Shown: positions 23,680-36,700 of the stretch, piece after piece | How positions within the stretch are numbered: position 1 is the first letter of the stretch | How the letters are laid out: each line of letters starts with the position of its first letter | Assembly: GCA_037783415.1 (NCBI GenBank) | Contig: JAZGTN010000024.1 | Coordinates: 744,001 to 808,000 of the forward strand | Length of the DNA stretch: 64,000 bases | DNA from: Leptasterias polaris | Taxonomy: Eukaryota > Echinodermata > Asteroidea > Forcipulatida > Asteriidae | Direction of reading: 5' to 3' | Program-made: the position numbers and the translations under genes | The notes under the pieces: generated by a model | The model's database searches: none | What the model was told of the DNA's origin: nothing | What the model saw: the letters and a program-made list of their open reading frames with translations, nothing else

Positions 23680-24355
23680 AAGTGATAAGAGTATGACAAT
23701 ACATGTTTATCTATATGTCAGAAGTATTAACAAGCACAAACAAAAACATATTCATTTATACCAAGAGTATGTTTATATAATATTTTCTAATTTGTTTTAA
23801 TTAACCTCAGAAAAAATATGATTATAGAGGAGGGAAATTAACTTTTCTGTAACCAAAAGAGTTGTGTGGTCACACAAGTAATTAATAATAACAAAATATA
23901 TAAGAACTATTAAATAAATAAAGTATAAAGATTATTTGTAGCTAGGAGATAACATATTATTTTGGTTTACTCATTACAGATCAATTAAATTTCACCACTA
24001 AAAACTGAAAATTAATATCTTTCTGGGTTTGATTAAAGTTACTAAATACTATTTTGGGGTAATATATACTTCATCTACATCAATGCAAAAAAAAAATTAC
24101 AATAAATGGTTCAGTCATACATTGTCTTTGACGCCTTATATGTTGGAACTTTGACACCTTAAATGTTGGAAAATAACTACAATTATCTACATGTTGCTTT
24201 GTGTTTCACTAAAAAGAATTTGAAACTGTCCTTTTATAACAACGGTTTTCAATGTATGCACAACATTTAATTAACATTTAGAAAGTTATGCAATAATTAA
24301 AAATTACTATGAAGAATTTAATTTACTTATTAAATACTATGAAACTGATAAGGGA
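23680..24355. other. No gene recognised
   Basis: AT-rich sequence between two local duplications. Confidence 0.35.
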
Positions 24356-24359
24356 AACT

Positions 24360-25215
24360 ATGGGCTACGACTTACAAGTATATTTAAATCTCAAGTGACG
24401 TCGATGAAATAAACAAATGTGTTTTGGTTTTCGTAAACGGTCGTTACAAAGATTGAGCGTTAATTTGCAGTTTATACCCGAACAATGATCGATTCATCTG
24501 TTAAGCCGTGCAAAAAGGCAGCTTTGCTTCAGAAATGTATAATTTATTACTGGAGCTGTGATAAGAAAATAAAGAAATGGTTATCTCAGTTGCAGTAAAT
24601 TCAATTAAATCAGTGGTTTAACAAATCAGAATGGTCCCACAACTTACTTGGTAGAAACAAAATATAATTGAAGTAAACTTTGATATTATAAAACCACTTT
24701 GTAATTTGTAAGAAATATTACTTTACTTTTAATTTACATAAAATGTTTGTGTCGAAGTGCAATCAAGTGCCCTCTAACATTGACCAATGATTTTTTTTTT
24801 TTAACTTTGCGATGATAATCAATCATTACAAAGAATCTTTGTGAAGAATCAATGAAAAGTTATGTATCAGCCATGACTTGTAAGTTGGTAAAAATCTTGA
24901 TTCTTTTCGAGTAACATCGATGAAATAAACAATCGTGTATCGATTTTGTAAACGGGTGCTGCAGAGATTGAACATCGATGCATCGATTAATCCATGTTAA
25001 AAAGCAGCCTCGCTTTAGAATAGTATCATTTAATACTGGAACTGTGATAATAAAATAAAGAAATAATTATTGCAGTTGATACCCAATTCTACTTGGTAAT
25101 AGGTAAATAAATTTAATTTAATGTAAACTTTGTTATTATAAAAACCACTTTATCAGACCTAAGAAATTTAATTTGATTGTTAATTTATTAAAGATGCGTG
25201 TGTCTGAGTGCAATT
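24360..25215 (+). repeat. ~500-bp diverged tandem duplication
   Basis: Shared blocks CGATGAAATAAACAA, GTAAACGG and CTGTGATAA-AAAATAAAGAAAT appear in the same order near 24,390-24,580 and 24,910-25,070. No coding frame is present. Confidence 0.6.
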
Positions 25216-25456
25216 TTATTGAGGTTAATAGAAAGTACTTACATTTTAAAAACCACACAATGATTTGAATCTGTTTTACAGGGAATAATGTCGCAACTAA
25301 AGTCAACTAGAGACAATAATTATGTATTTTAGTTTATCTTAATACTTAAAGGTGATTACCTAATTTCTTAATTAATTTTTAGCGTAAAAAAACTACTCTT
25401 TTATTATGGTCTTAATTTCAAAACTAGCATCAACAGTCCTTTTTTTTTTACACCAC

Positions 25457-25722
25457 AGCGAGGGGTTTTGTACTGTAACACTGTCAATTCCGTCTTGAGA
25501 TAGGAGACTACGTCTAACCCCTAACCCTAACCCTATCCCTAACCCTATCCCTAACCCTAACCCTATCCCTAACCCTAACTAACCCTGACCCTAACCCTAA
25601 CCCTATCCCTAACCCTAACTAACCCTGACTCTAACCCTAACCCTAACCCTCTATAGGGGTAAATGTTTGTAATCTCATCTCAAGACAGGAATTGGCAGTA
25701 TTACAGTACAAAACCCCTCGCT
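25457..25722. mobile_element. TIR element with an interstitial telomere-like core
   Basis: Near-perfect inverted termini of ~45 bp (AGCGAGGGGTTTTGTACTGT at the left, with its inverse at the right ending CCCCTCGCT) bracket about 130 bp of (CCCTAA)n. The core includes CCCTAT and CTAACT variants, 25,517-25,650. The symmetry argues against a chance run and against a true chromosome end. It looks like a mobile foldback or MITE unit that carries telomeric repeats. Confidence 0.75.
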
Positions 25723-25794
25723 AATTTACCAGTAAATTATATATATATTTTTTTATTCTTGTAAATTGTAATTGAATGAATACAAGTACTCGGG

Positions 25795-27105
25795 GGGGAA
25801 AAAAATCAGTCTTGTTATGTGGTAAGTTTAATGGAATTTGTGTAATTTTAAAAGAAATTTTAACAATGCCTTGAAGGAATAAATTGACAGGTAAAAAAAA
25901 ATCTTGTTATGTGTGATACAGTTTCATTGAATTTCTCTGCACGCATGGTTTTTTTTAAAGAAATTTTAACAATGACTTGAAGGAATAAATGTACGCGGGT
26001 AAAAAAAAGTCTTGTTATCTGACCTAACGTTTCATTAAATTTCTCTGCACGCTTGTTTTTTTTTAACAATGCCTTGAAGGAATAAATGTACACGGGTGAA
26101 AAAAAGTATTGTTATCTGACCTAACGTTTCATTAAATTTCTCTGCACACTTGTTTTTTTTGTAACAATGCCTTGAAGGAATAAATGTATGCGGGTAAAAA
26201 AAAGTCTTGTTATCTGGCCTAACGTTTCATTAAATTTCTCTGCACGCTTGTTTTGTTTAAACAATGCCTTGAAGGAATAAATGTACACAGGTGAAAAAAA
26301 AGTCTTGTTATCTGACATAACGTTTCATTAAATTTCTCTGCACGCTTGTTTTTTTTAAAACAATGCCTTGAAGGAATAAATGTACACAGGTGAAAAAAAA
26401 GTCTTGTTATCTGACCTAACGTTTCATTAAATTTCTCTGCACGCTTGTTTTTTTTTAAACAATGCCTTGGAATAAATGTACACGGGTGAAAAAAAGTCTT
26501 GTTATCTGACCTAACGTTTCATTAAATTTCTCTGCACGCTTGTTTTTTTTGTAACAATGCCTTGAAGGAATAAATGTATGCGGGTAAAAAAAAGTCTTGT
26601 TATCTGGCCTAACGTTTCATTAAATTTCTCTGCACGCTTGTTTTTTTTAAACAATGCCTTGAAGGAATAAATGTACACAGGTGAAAAAAAAGTCTTGTTA
26701 TCTGACCTAACGTTTCATTAAATTTCTCTGCACGCTTGTTTTTTTTTAAACAATGCCTTGGAATAAATGTACACGGGTGAAAAAAAAGTCTTGTTATCTG
26801 GCCTAACGTTTCATTAAATTTCTCTGCACGCTTGTTTTGTTTAAACAATGCCTTGAAGGAATAAATGTACACAGGTGAAAAAAAAGTCTTGTTATCTGAC
26901 CTAACGTTTCATTAAATTTCTCTGCACGCTTGTTTTTTTTTAAACAATGCCTTGGAATAAATGTACGCGGGTAAAAAAAAGTCTTGTTATGTGGTAAAGT
27001 TTCATATGATTTCACTGCAGGGTGGTATTAATAAAGGAAATTTTAACAAAGTATTAAATAAGTACTTGGCATGGGTAGAAAAAAGTCTTGTTATGTGGTA
27101 AGTCT
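25795..27105 (-). repeat. 98-bp minisatellite, about 11-13 units
   Basis: Unit landmarks AACGTTTCATTAAATTTCTC recur every 95-99 bp from 26,024 to 26,901. Diverged edge units lie at both ends (AGTCTTGTTATGTGGTAA). Length differences fall in poly-T/poly-A runs. Open frames on the minus strand merely follow the repeat. Confidence 0.9.
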
Positions 27106-27109
27106 TGTC

Positions 27110-28320
27110 TTTTTCTTTTGATGCCAAAGAGATTAAAAATATATTTACTGCACTTTCTGAATAATTGGTTCCCCGTCTTCTAATACATCACTGGATCGCT
27201 ATTTACTGAGCGGGGTATATAGGCTCAAATTAGATCTCTATGTCTTGCTAAATACTTGTAACCACAACACAAAGTAAGGGGAATGAACAAATTTCTTGCT
27301 ACATGTATAGAATCATTTTATTTGATAACTCCACATAATATAAACAATATAATTCCAACATTATTGGTATCAGAGCATTCTTTTTAATTTGAAATTAAAT
27401 AAGTCTAAAGAGATAAAAACTTAAAATCATTGGAAGAATTGATATTGTGTGGGCATCTCTCCAATCACCATTATCACTATCAAACTAGGAACTCATGACA
27501 TCACGCTTTTGTGGTAGTTGTGTCCTTGGAACTCGGGGAAAAACGTGAACTTCGATGAAGAGTACAGCGCGGAGACGTGTTGACAGCAACCATGTTTGTG
27601 TTTATTATGATCTGCTCGTGTCACATGATCAAACAACACGGCATTTAAACTCATTTGAATAACAAAGCAGTTTCGTTCTATTTGAAGAATCATCATTTTG
27701 GTTGGTCGTGGACAGGTTTCTTGCATCTAAGTTACAACCATATAAAAAAAGTCTCAAGTGAATTGCGGCATGACATGTAACTTCGAATTGCAGAGACAAA
27801 ACTAAAGAGCAAAATTGTTATTGGGGTGCATCTAGAACCCTACAATTTTGACAAAAATAAAGTATTAAAATCAAAGGGTTTAAAAAAAAAATTATTACTT
27901 TCAAAATTAAATTGTTTTTTCTTTAAATGTGTTTCAAGAGCCTTACCAAAAAAGCATTACTTTCGTGTTTTATTGTGTCCCATAAAGTTGTGTTAAAAAA
28001 ATTAGAAAGAAAGAAAATCATTTCCAAATTGGAACCACAATCCAAGAGGAATGAATCTATCTAGCATGCAAGGAAGGAACCCTACTATATTTAAGGGTAA
28101 AAGGGGAAAAGAAATTTTTCGCCCCCCAAAAAAAAACATCTTCAAAGTTTACAAATAAGTGTAATAAGCTTTAATTACATTAAAAACGGCTTTTCGATAC
28201 TCATCCATCCCGAAAAAACATAAATTTTAACAGTTTTCCAAATATCGCCAAACCCCCTCCATATGAAAATTGCCGTTTTGACCCAGGATATGGGCGATTT
28301 CCTACACGGATATTTTGTAC
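27110..28320. other. No gene recognised
   Basis: AT-rich sequence without an interpretable frame or named repeat. Confidence 0.4.
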
Positions 28321-28324
28321 ACAG

Positions 28325-28640
28325 CCTATGGAGCCTGGTGGACCCGCTATATGACTATATTCCTGTGTCCATTGCTTGTACACTGTGTATGGGCCGGGGT
28401 GGACCCGTGATATGGGCATATTCCTGTGCCCATTGCTTGTGCACAGTGTATTGGCCGGGGTGGACCCGTGATATGGGCATATTCCTGTGCCCATTGCTTG
28501 TGCACAGTGTATGGGCCGGGGTGGATCCGTGATATGGGCATATTCCTGTGCCCATTGCTTGTGCACAGTGTATTTGGCCGGGGTGGACCCGTGATATGGG
28601 CATATTCCTGTGCCCATTGCTTAATGCACTGTGTATGGGG
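28325..28640 (+). repeat. 61-bp minisatellite, about 5 units
   Basis: GGCCGGGGTGGACCCGTGAT recurs at about 28,391, 28,452, 28,513 and 28,575, with a diverged unit at 28,330. It is GC-richer than the flanks. The frames on both strands are repeat translations. Confidence 0.9.
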
Positions 28641-28649
28641 ACTCGGCGT

Positions 28650-29195
28650 CTAAGAATTTCTCCATATCGTGGATAAACGAGTTTTTTTGATGTTTTTTAA
28701 ACCTGCCCCGAGATCTTAAACTCTGAGAATGTTACGGTTTTAAAATTTTTTAAAGGTTTTTTTTCTGCCATTATTTTTTGCAACCAAGGAAGGTAGGTCC
28801 TGGTTGTGTTTTTCAAACTATGACAAACTGAATGAACTTTTTGGAACCTTACCGTGCACATTTTGAATTTTAGATTAAAACATGTGTTTTTAGATGAATT
28901 GAAAAGGGTTTAAAAGGCTTTTTGGAGGTTCATTAGACTTTGTTATATTTTTATGTAAGAACTTTGGAAATAAATCAATGTTTTATTATTTTGTGTATTG
29001 TTCATCACTTGTGGGTTTTTTTTCTTGCAAACAATTTGGGTCCCACCAGTTAGTTGTCAAATTTTGAAATCGATATTTGAGATGATTCTGCATTGTATTT
29101 GATTTTGTTTTTCTACTAACTTTGTCAATGATAAAAACTCATCACTAATGGAAAACAGATTCATCTCGCTTGAGTCCATCTTTTTGCAAACTATT
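28650..29195. other. No gene recognised
   Basis: AT-rich sequence with no supported feature. Confidence 0.35.
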
Positions 29196-29214
29196 CGATG
29201 ACACTAAACTTTCC

Positions 29215-29890
29215 CAAACCACTTTCCCAAACCAAAGCCTTCACTGTGTACCCCAAAGCTCAACTCGTAACCCAAGTTTCAACCAAGTTTGACCTACCCC
29301 CTAGGTCTTCCTTCTCTCGTACCCAGTGGGCAATGCATTCAAACCAGACGGTTTGTTGGGAGAATTGTTTATGGGGGGGGGGGGGGGGGGGCAAGGCAAA
29401 GTCATAACTGGGGGATACTTTTTTGAACCAAACTACTCATTTGTGCACATTGTTTAAAATATAATTTTTAGGGGGATTGGGAAAGGTTCTAAGCAGGGGG
29501 CTTTTCGCCACCTTGCTCCCTCTCTTGTTAAACCACTGCTCGTAGTCGTACTCTGATGCTTATTATACTGCTTAACCGTGAATGCTTTATATTTCAGTGC
29601 TGCACCTGTGGCCTAAAATACAGGGGTCACACTGTACCCACAGGCTAATCAACAAGGATCACCCTGTGTACCCAAATGCCTATCAACCTGGTGGCAGCCC
29701 GAGGGTCTCTCCTTGTAAAATGTCTACCCCAGGGCTTCCGCTCCCCTTTATACCCAAAAGATAAACCACCCTGTACCCAAAGTATTACTTATCCGGCACC
29801 CCGAGCCTCACCCCGTACCCCAAGTTTCAGTACCCTGTATCCAAAAACTCAAGCCATTTGTACCAAAGACGAACCCTTTACTTAAAAGCT
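29215..29890 (+). repeat. Degenerate CTGTACCCAAA-type repeat region
   Basis: CTGTGTACCCCAAAG, ACTGTACCCACAG, CCTGTACCCAAAG, CCCCGTACCCCAAG and similar motifs recur about every 30-40 bp. A poly-G run at 29,372-29,390 interrupts the region. Confidence 0.5.
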
Positions 29891-30279
29891 AATACCATTA
29901 TGATTATTATGAGATACCTACACCGGCACTCAAATGCTGTCCATAAGCGTTACTTTTGAGGCACAAATCTTCCCTTCAAAAATTGGTGCATATTTCCAAG
30001 CAGAGATTATTTTATTTGACACATCAATAGAAACAATTAGGATCTATAAAAGTCAATATATTAAAACGGAGAATAACAAATGAATTGATAGGAAACTATT
30101 TGCAAGGTCTTTTACCTTTTGTTATTTTAGGTCTAAACTTTTAAGTGTTCCGTTGTATTGTTTGTAATGTTTATTAAGAGAGAAACTCTACCTTAGCGGC
30201 TTCCTTTGTTTCGGTGGTCAGCCTTTACATATATTTTGCACGGTAAATGTGCCACCATCGACCTGGTTTCTCCTGTCAG

Positions 30280-30505
30280 GATGTTTGAGCGTGAAACCAG
30301 GCTTTCTGCTTCATCATCCATACACTCTCGCTTAGCTGCTGAGATGTAGAACAAAGAGCCATTCCAACAGCTTTATTCCACGTACTGCATCTCTTTGGAA
30401 CTCCTTGCCTGGTGCATGTTTCCCTCTATCCTACACTCTAGACTGTTTTAAGAGGAATATTAATTCCTACCTTCAGCTCCCCGAATTATATTCAATTTAA
30501 ATGTT
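30280..30505 (+). mobile_element. LINE reverse transcriptase C-terminal fragment
   Basis: A plus-strand frame near 30,348-30,490 reads NSFIPRTASLWNSLP, then FPLSYTLDCFKRNI. This is the typical C-terminal tail of Jockey/CR1-type LINE ORF2 ('NSFFPRTIRLWNSLPxxxxxxxSLxxFKxxL'). Only the 3' end is present, as expected from 5' truncation. Confidence 0.7.
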
Positions 30506-30667
30506 TGCTCCTTGTAGCCCCTTACCAAGCGTGGCTTTTAGTATATTTCTACCTCCATGGTTTTGGGCATAAACAATAGTATGTATAAAAACAAAATCCA
30601 TGACACACTCAGCTCTTAATATAATATGACTCAAAAAGATTTTGGGGCAACAGGAATCTCCACTAAA

Positions 30668-30845
30668 GGCAGGGCCTAATTTCATAGAGCTGCTTTAGCA
30701 CAAAAGTAGCTAAGCACAACAAAATAATGCTTACCAGGATAAGGAAACCAGCCAAATTACCTTTCCACATCTACGATTTGTGGTTGGTATCCTGCTCATT
30801 TATGCTAAGCAGAAAATCTGTAAGCAATATTTGCTGCTGAAGATC
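30668..30845. mobile_element. MITE, family 3 ('TTTCATAGAGCTGCTT')
   Basis: It starts with GGGCCTAATTTCATAGAGCT and shares GCTAAGCAC, CCAGCCAAATTACC and GCTAAGCAGAAA with the copies at 36.2, 41.4, 55.2 and 61.1 kb. This copy lacks a clear second terminus. Confidence 0.65.
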
Positions 30846-31344
30846 AACAAATTTGGAAATGAATTAAAATATTTATCTGAATTCTTGCACATTTGAAATT
30901 AATTCAAAACACAACTCGGTTATGGTTCATGTGATAAAACCAAAGCACTCATTTTTATTACTCAAATCACACAATGTTTACAAGTTTGTACTTCAAAAAT
31001 ACATCACAAAAGTGGTATAAGTAATAATAGTCAATAATATATTTACAGGAAAACAGGTGGAATGAAAAATCTGATCTAAACTCTCAATATTACAATATTC
31101 TTATTAAAAAGTTAATTATTTGTTTCCATTAGTTATAAACTTAGCATGAAAGTAAAGTACTTCATTAGACAGATGGTAAAGGCTGTAACTGAATGAAGCG
31201 TTTTTTAGCTCCAGCTGTGGTAGTCAGTAGTGACAACATTGAAGGTTCTACGATCTTGACAAAGCAACAGCCAAAACTATTGATTCGGACAAGGCCTAAA
31301 GTTCTACTGATCGGTCATACTTTACTTTAACACATACAAATCAA

Positions 31345-31722
31345 GGTTACCAATTTTAAAGCACATGTACAACATTGGTAATTGTCAAAGACCTGTATCC
31401 ACACTTTATGTGAATCCAATATATACATGAAATAACGAACAAACCTGTGAAAGTTTAAGCTAAATCGGTCTTCGAAGTCATGAGAAAACAGTGGGGAAAA
31501 AAACCCATTATACATTTTCACTGTTTTCAAACATCAGATTTTATCACGCGTGATAAAGACTAATTGTTTCACTAATTTTCTTAAAAACTACAGCATTTCA
31601 AGCGAAACTACTTCAAGGGAAGTTTTCCACCATGACCATCTCTATACCATGTAAAGTTATGTGCAAATCTGTGAACATTTATATTTTCAGTCTTACCAAT
31701 GTTGTACACACCCTTTAAGGTA
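31345..31722 (+). mobile_element. MITE-like dispersed repeat, family 2
   Basis: Shares CAAACCTGTGAAAGTTTAAG, TTATCACGCGTGATAAAGAC and TGTGAACATTT with 17,412-17,766. Confidence 0.7.
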
Positions 31723-31724
31723 GG

Positions 31725-33265
31725 GACATACTTTGGTAATGAACCCGAAAATATATGGTGTGATTTTTATCCAAAAGCTTACTTATTATAAAGATGGTAA
31801 CGGTAGAAAGCATCCTGTGAAATTATTTTGTCTGAAATGCCCCTGTTGATTTGATAATCAACAAAAGTTTGTGAAAACATGCGAGTTTCCAAAGATAGCC
31901 TGTAGGTGACTTTGAAATTTGCGTGGTGTCTGTTTGAATGCTGCCCTCAATGTGGCCAGAGATGCAGTTGGTACTCACTGTCACCTCGCTAAATGTCAAT
32001 GGATTCAATGTTATTGATGAAAATGCAGTGACAGTTTTTGCTGTTTTCTCAACAAGTGGACACTGTATTCAGCTAAAACTTTAACAGGTGACTTTTATTG
32101 TATCTTTCTTGATAATTTGGCCTATAAATCAGCATTGTGGTGACAAAAACCCAAGAGATGACTCTAGCTTTTAATGAGAACATTCCTACAGTATGAATAA
32201 AGGAAAAGTGAAGTTAAATTTATCATAAAATTCCAACTATTAAAATACCAACACAGATCATTCCAAATTATAATATCTTTACAAAGAGAAATGATATAGT
32301 TTACATAAAACATCAATACCAGTATTCATGGAGCAATATTGTACATTGAAATAGATAGATTATTTTCAATAACTGGTCCCAAACTTTGAAACACTATTCC
32401 CATCAACATCGGGGGCGCCCCATCCCTCATCATTATCAGGGAACATCTTATAGACACATCTCATTCACGACACCCTGGTAATTCTCCTGTTCTTGTACAG
32501 CATTTTGATCGCTAGCGTAAAGCGCTTTAAATATTCAAGTTCTGTCTTGTGATTGGTTGAGAGTGCATATGATAACGTTCTTATTAAAAAGTGTGACATA
32601 ATTTTGCTGTTAGCCACGCCCACTTCAAACAAACTGGTTCCAGCGATAGCAAGAAGTGGTTAAAAGAAATGCATCGGTCTAGTTGACATTTTGTGCAAAA
32701 TAATAATGATAATTTTTGGACTTGTTTTTCTTATATGTTTTGCATTGATGTTACAACAGAATGGTCAGTTCCCACTGAATAAATGCCTTTAAACGCTGCC
32801 AATTTGTGAAATTAGACAGATAAACTTGAGGCAGCTTTGAAGTAGCAAAACTTTGCGAATCACCCCAGGGTTAAATACTTTTTCTAATATATTAAAGAAA
32901 ATTTACAGAGGAAAATATTTGTTATGTGAACTCCAAACTCAATTAGACGAAACTATGTTTAGGGAAGACAGTTTTGGGGCTGCCTTCATATTTGGCCGTG
33001 TCAGTCCAATGTTTTGTCATGTCAGTGCAAAAACGTTGCATCTCCTAAAAGAGCATTTACATTACACACAAGTTTGAAAGTTTCAAAACGTTGTATCTCT
33101 CTTCCAATAAATCCGGATGCACACACAAAATCAATTGGTGCTGAGATATATTTTTGCACGGAGAATTTTCATTCAAGACTTGACGTTGTTGGACAATCAA
33201 GAAACAATGTTTCAGCACTGACGTGGCGATTTATACCTTCTTAGATTTGACAGTTGGAGCGAGTG
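31725..33265. other. 3' flank of HYDIN, no other gene recognised
   Basis: AT-rich sequence that includes the HYDIN 3' UTR. A minus-strand AATAAA lies near 32,095. The plus-strand frames 32,853-33,244 look non-coding. Confidence 0.4.
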
Positions 33266-33269
33266 GTGT

Positions 33270-33756
33270 TCAAGGGGTGATACCCTTGAGATAGAAGGTC
33301 CAGGCTACGTTAGCGTTCCCTCCTGCTGATCTAGGACAAGTTACAACCAATTTACCCATTTTGGGTGCCTTGGAGGGGTCTGGGTTACCCTCATACCCGA
33401 CGATGATGTTATGCTGCTTCTTCCCCCGGATGCTCTCACCTGGCTTGCATGAGAAGGCCGGGTTATCCACCTGGAAGGTGAACGCCGTGGTGTGAGGGAA
33501 GACGTTACGGAACGGGATGGAGGTTGTGGAGTTGGCCTTGATGCTGTAAGGACCCTGTGGTTTGGGCGGGATGCAGGTGCCGAACAGAGGGAAGGTGTAC
33601 TCTCCGCCCATGCTGGAGTTGATGACTAGGTTGCCTCGGGTCTCTCCAAGACGAGACGGCTCAAATGTTATGTCAATACCGACCTCTGAACCTCCCTCCA
33701 CTTGACACCGGGGCTGCTGTAATGGTTTTATCGGTGTGGAAATCACTGTTGTCAAC
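33270..33756 (-). CDS. HYDIN: HYDIN terminal exon, with apparent frameshift
   Basis: The exon enters in phase 0 after ATATCAG with VDNSDFHTDKTITAAP, which aligns to the HYDIN 'TDFHAEKLINAAP' region. About 20 codons later the homology continues in another frame (GGSEVGIDITFEPSRLGETR) and runs to TGA at 33,270. A one-base indel in about 33,685-33,715 is implied. The rest is intact: PPKPQGPYSI, VDNPAFSCKPGESIR, KLVVTCPRSAGG and FYLKGITP. Confidence 0.85.
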
Positions 33757-36700
33757 CTGATATTATGAAGAGAAGAACGCAGTCAGACATTAAAGAGAGT
33801 CTTTAAAAGCAACCAAAGACATCCAAATTATTCTTTTAACTCTTTCAGTGCCCGCGACATTTCAAAAGTTTAACCCTAAAGTGCCCAACTTCGAGCGTTT
33901 TTTTTTTATTTTCAAAATTCTGTAAAAAAAAAAGTAAATAAGTTTTAATCACCAAACCTGTTGTATCTTGCTCTCTGGTATATCCTTGGTATATTCGAAA
34001 CAACAATCTAAGGTTGATTGTTTACCTTGCATGTGTACTCTGTCTTGAGCTTGGCAAAGTTGACAAAGTGCGCCGACTGCTGCTGCCCGCCGCCCAGCGG
34101 GGCCCTGAAGTACACCGCCTTCTCCGGTCCCGCTGCGGTCGCTGTGAGCTGAAGGTCGTACTGGAACATGCCAAGCTCTGCGCTGCTCAGCTGCAACTTG
34201 CTGTTGGCGACTCCGGTCTTCAAGGGTAGGAACTCAAAGCTCAGTGATCCCTGTGAAGTAAAAGAACAGGAAGTAGTGTTGTTAATCAAGAGAGACTTTG
34301 GATTCATTTGATTTATCTAGAATTGCAGAAACATCTTCAGACTCTCTCTGCACCTTTTTGGTAATTACTCTACAAGTTAATGACCATAAAAACTTATTTG
34401 GTAAAGAGCACTGAAGAGCTGTTGGTAGTATAAAACATTGTGAGAAACCACTCCCTCTGAAGTAGTGTAGTTTTAGAGAAAGGGGTACTTTTTACTCCAA
34501 CATTTTGAGTCTGAGAAAGGGTTCAGGTTTGAAGCCTTTCTCAGGCATCTTAAAGTACACAAGTCTGTGGAACAAGGCTGTTTTTTCTTTCATTATTTTC
34601 TGGCAACTTCGATGACCAATTGAGCCCAATTGTTTACAGGTTTGTTATTTTATGCACAATGCTGGGATACACCAAGAACCAAAAGCGTACCCTGCCTTTA
34701 AATGATCCCATTTTCATAAAAATAGCTGGAAAGTTGTGTCAATTGTTGTTCATTAGCTTTGCTTAGCAATAAGACAGAGCTACAATCAGAGTCCAACAAA
34801 GTTTTATTAATACATTTCTCAGGAAAGGAGACCAATCCATCCAGCTACCCCCCCCCCCCCATCTCCAATGATGTATTGACTTTGTTTGGTTTGTAATGCA
34901 AGAGACTTTGGATTAAAATCCATCAGGATTTTTTGTCAAATTGGCCGCAAGACTGATAGCAAGTGAGAAATCAATAGCTGGGAAAATAAGAGAAAATTTC
35001 AGGGGCGCCTTCAATAGAGTGTGCTATCATACTAGCAGGAATTATTGCCCTGGAAGGAGGGGGGCGGGGAAGGGGTCAGCGTGCATCCTTAACAACCCAA
35101 TGCTTGGTTTGTCATGCAAGAGAATTTCAATAAAATTCTGCTTGGAATTTTTTGTCAAATTGGGTGCAAAGCTGACAGAAACAGAGGCCTTGAGAAGGCT
35201 GAGATAAGAGACTATTTCAGGGGTGCCTTCAATCCAGTGTGCTATCATACAAGCAGGAATGGACTTATGCATTGATGTAAAAGATGTAAAAGGATGACGG
35301 AACAATGGAAAACGCACATCATGTATGCGCAGTGCAGAGGGTCAGCCAATGGGCAACCTCCATTTGACCTCTAGTTGAGGGAGCCCTACACAAATTACAT
35401 CCTGTGCATAAGGTCTATTCTTGCCGTGGAAGGGGGGGAGGGGGTGAGTGTGCCTCTGAACCACTTAGGAGAAGTTTCTGTTTGATTAGTTCCTACCTCC
35501 GACTGAGGAGGCACCAGAAGTTGAGGAGGGAGCATGATGTCAGGGACAGGGCAGTTGGTGGTGAACGTCCCCGGTAGGTTGAGAGGGTTGCCCAGGGACA
35601 TGGTATGAGACGTGCTGAGCCGTACGGGCGTGGTCATCTCAATGGTGTCGATCACGCCGGGCGCGGTGCTCTTGAATGTCGCGTAGTAGAATTGGAACTC
35701 ACCGGTTACCTCGTTGCGGAAGATCACCTGGGGGGGGGGGGGGGGAATGGATAAAGATAGGAAAGGATATGTCATAAGGAAGTTGAATTGCATGTGGGAA
35801 TAAAGGCGAATTGCTTACCAACCAGAAAGACCTGTGGTACATGATAAATGTAGGGTTTGAAACTTTGCATGGTGGGGGTATACAATCAGGTAAGGTTTGT
35901 GTACATCTCTTTTTAGTAGCGGTGGTTTTGAGAAGAAACGGTGGTTGACAACTCAACGTTTTGATTAGTTTGCTCTGATTGTCTTCAGGAACACCACCAC
36001 TCAAAAGATATTTACACATGGTGCTACTGCAAACCTTATCTGATCACACAGTAAATGCAAAAAGTGTTAGTAGTCTCAAATTGCGACTTGGTCTACTACT
36101 AAATGACAAAAACAACTTACACAATAAAATAAACAAGGGCAACAGAAGCAGTCAGTTCACAGAGCTGGTAACAAGCAGAAAACATTGTTTTCAGCTAAGC
36201 ACAAATGAGCAGCATACCAGCCACAGATGGTACATGTCAAATGGCAATTTGGCTGGTAACCTTTTTCTGGTAACCATAATTGTATTGTGCGTAGCTACTT
36301 TATCAAACTGGGCACAGGTGGAGAAGTTGCTATGGTTTGAAAAGCAAGGAGCAGAGAGCAGACAGAAGATGCAGAAGTTGGAAAAAGAGAATTCATCCGA
36401 AAAAGTTTCTTTCAAACAAGATAAAGAGTTTAACATCCAACTTTTAAAATGTGTCTTCCTTTATGAAGTTCGACGAACACAAGGCCTTAGCAAGGCCACT
36501 CAAGGTAAAATTTAAAAATAGAATAAAACATAGATTTGGAAGACAAAGAAATAGAGAGATTCACACAGAAGCAAACCAAAACTATTGATGTTGCATTTGA
36601 GCTGAATCAGATTGAAGAAAAGTTCCTTGAGCAAAAGCTACAAAAATGCTGTCCTTACCTTAGCTGAGTATGAGGCTTCTTTATTACAGAAGAAGTTCAG

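Noticed and set aside
25517..25650. A chromosome end or recent telomere fusion
   Set aside because: The (CCCTAA)n tract is short, degenerate and enclosed by inverted termini, with ordinary sequence on both sides.
25795..27105. CRISPR array or bacterial repeat
   Set aside because: The units are contiguous 98-bp repeats without unique spacers, in an intron-rich animal locus.
28201..28653. Small proteins on both strands around 28.3-28.6 kb
   Set aside because: These are translations of a 61-bp tandem repeat. Frames are open on both strands because the GC-rich unit lacks stops.
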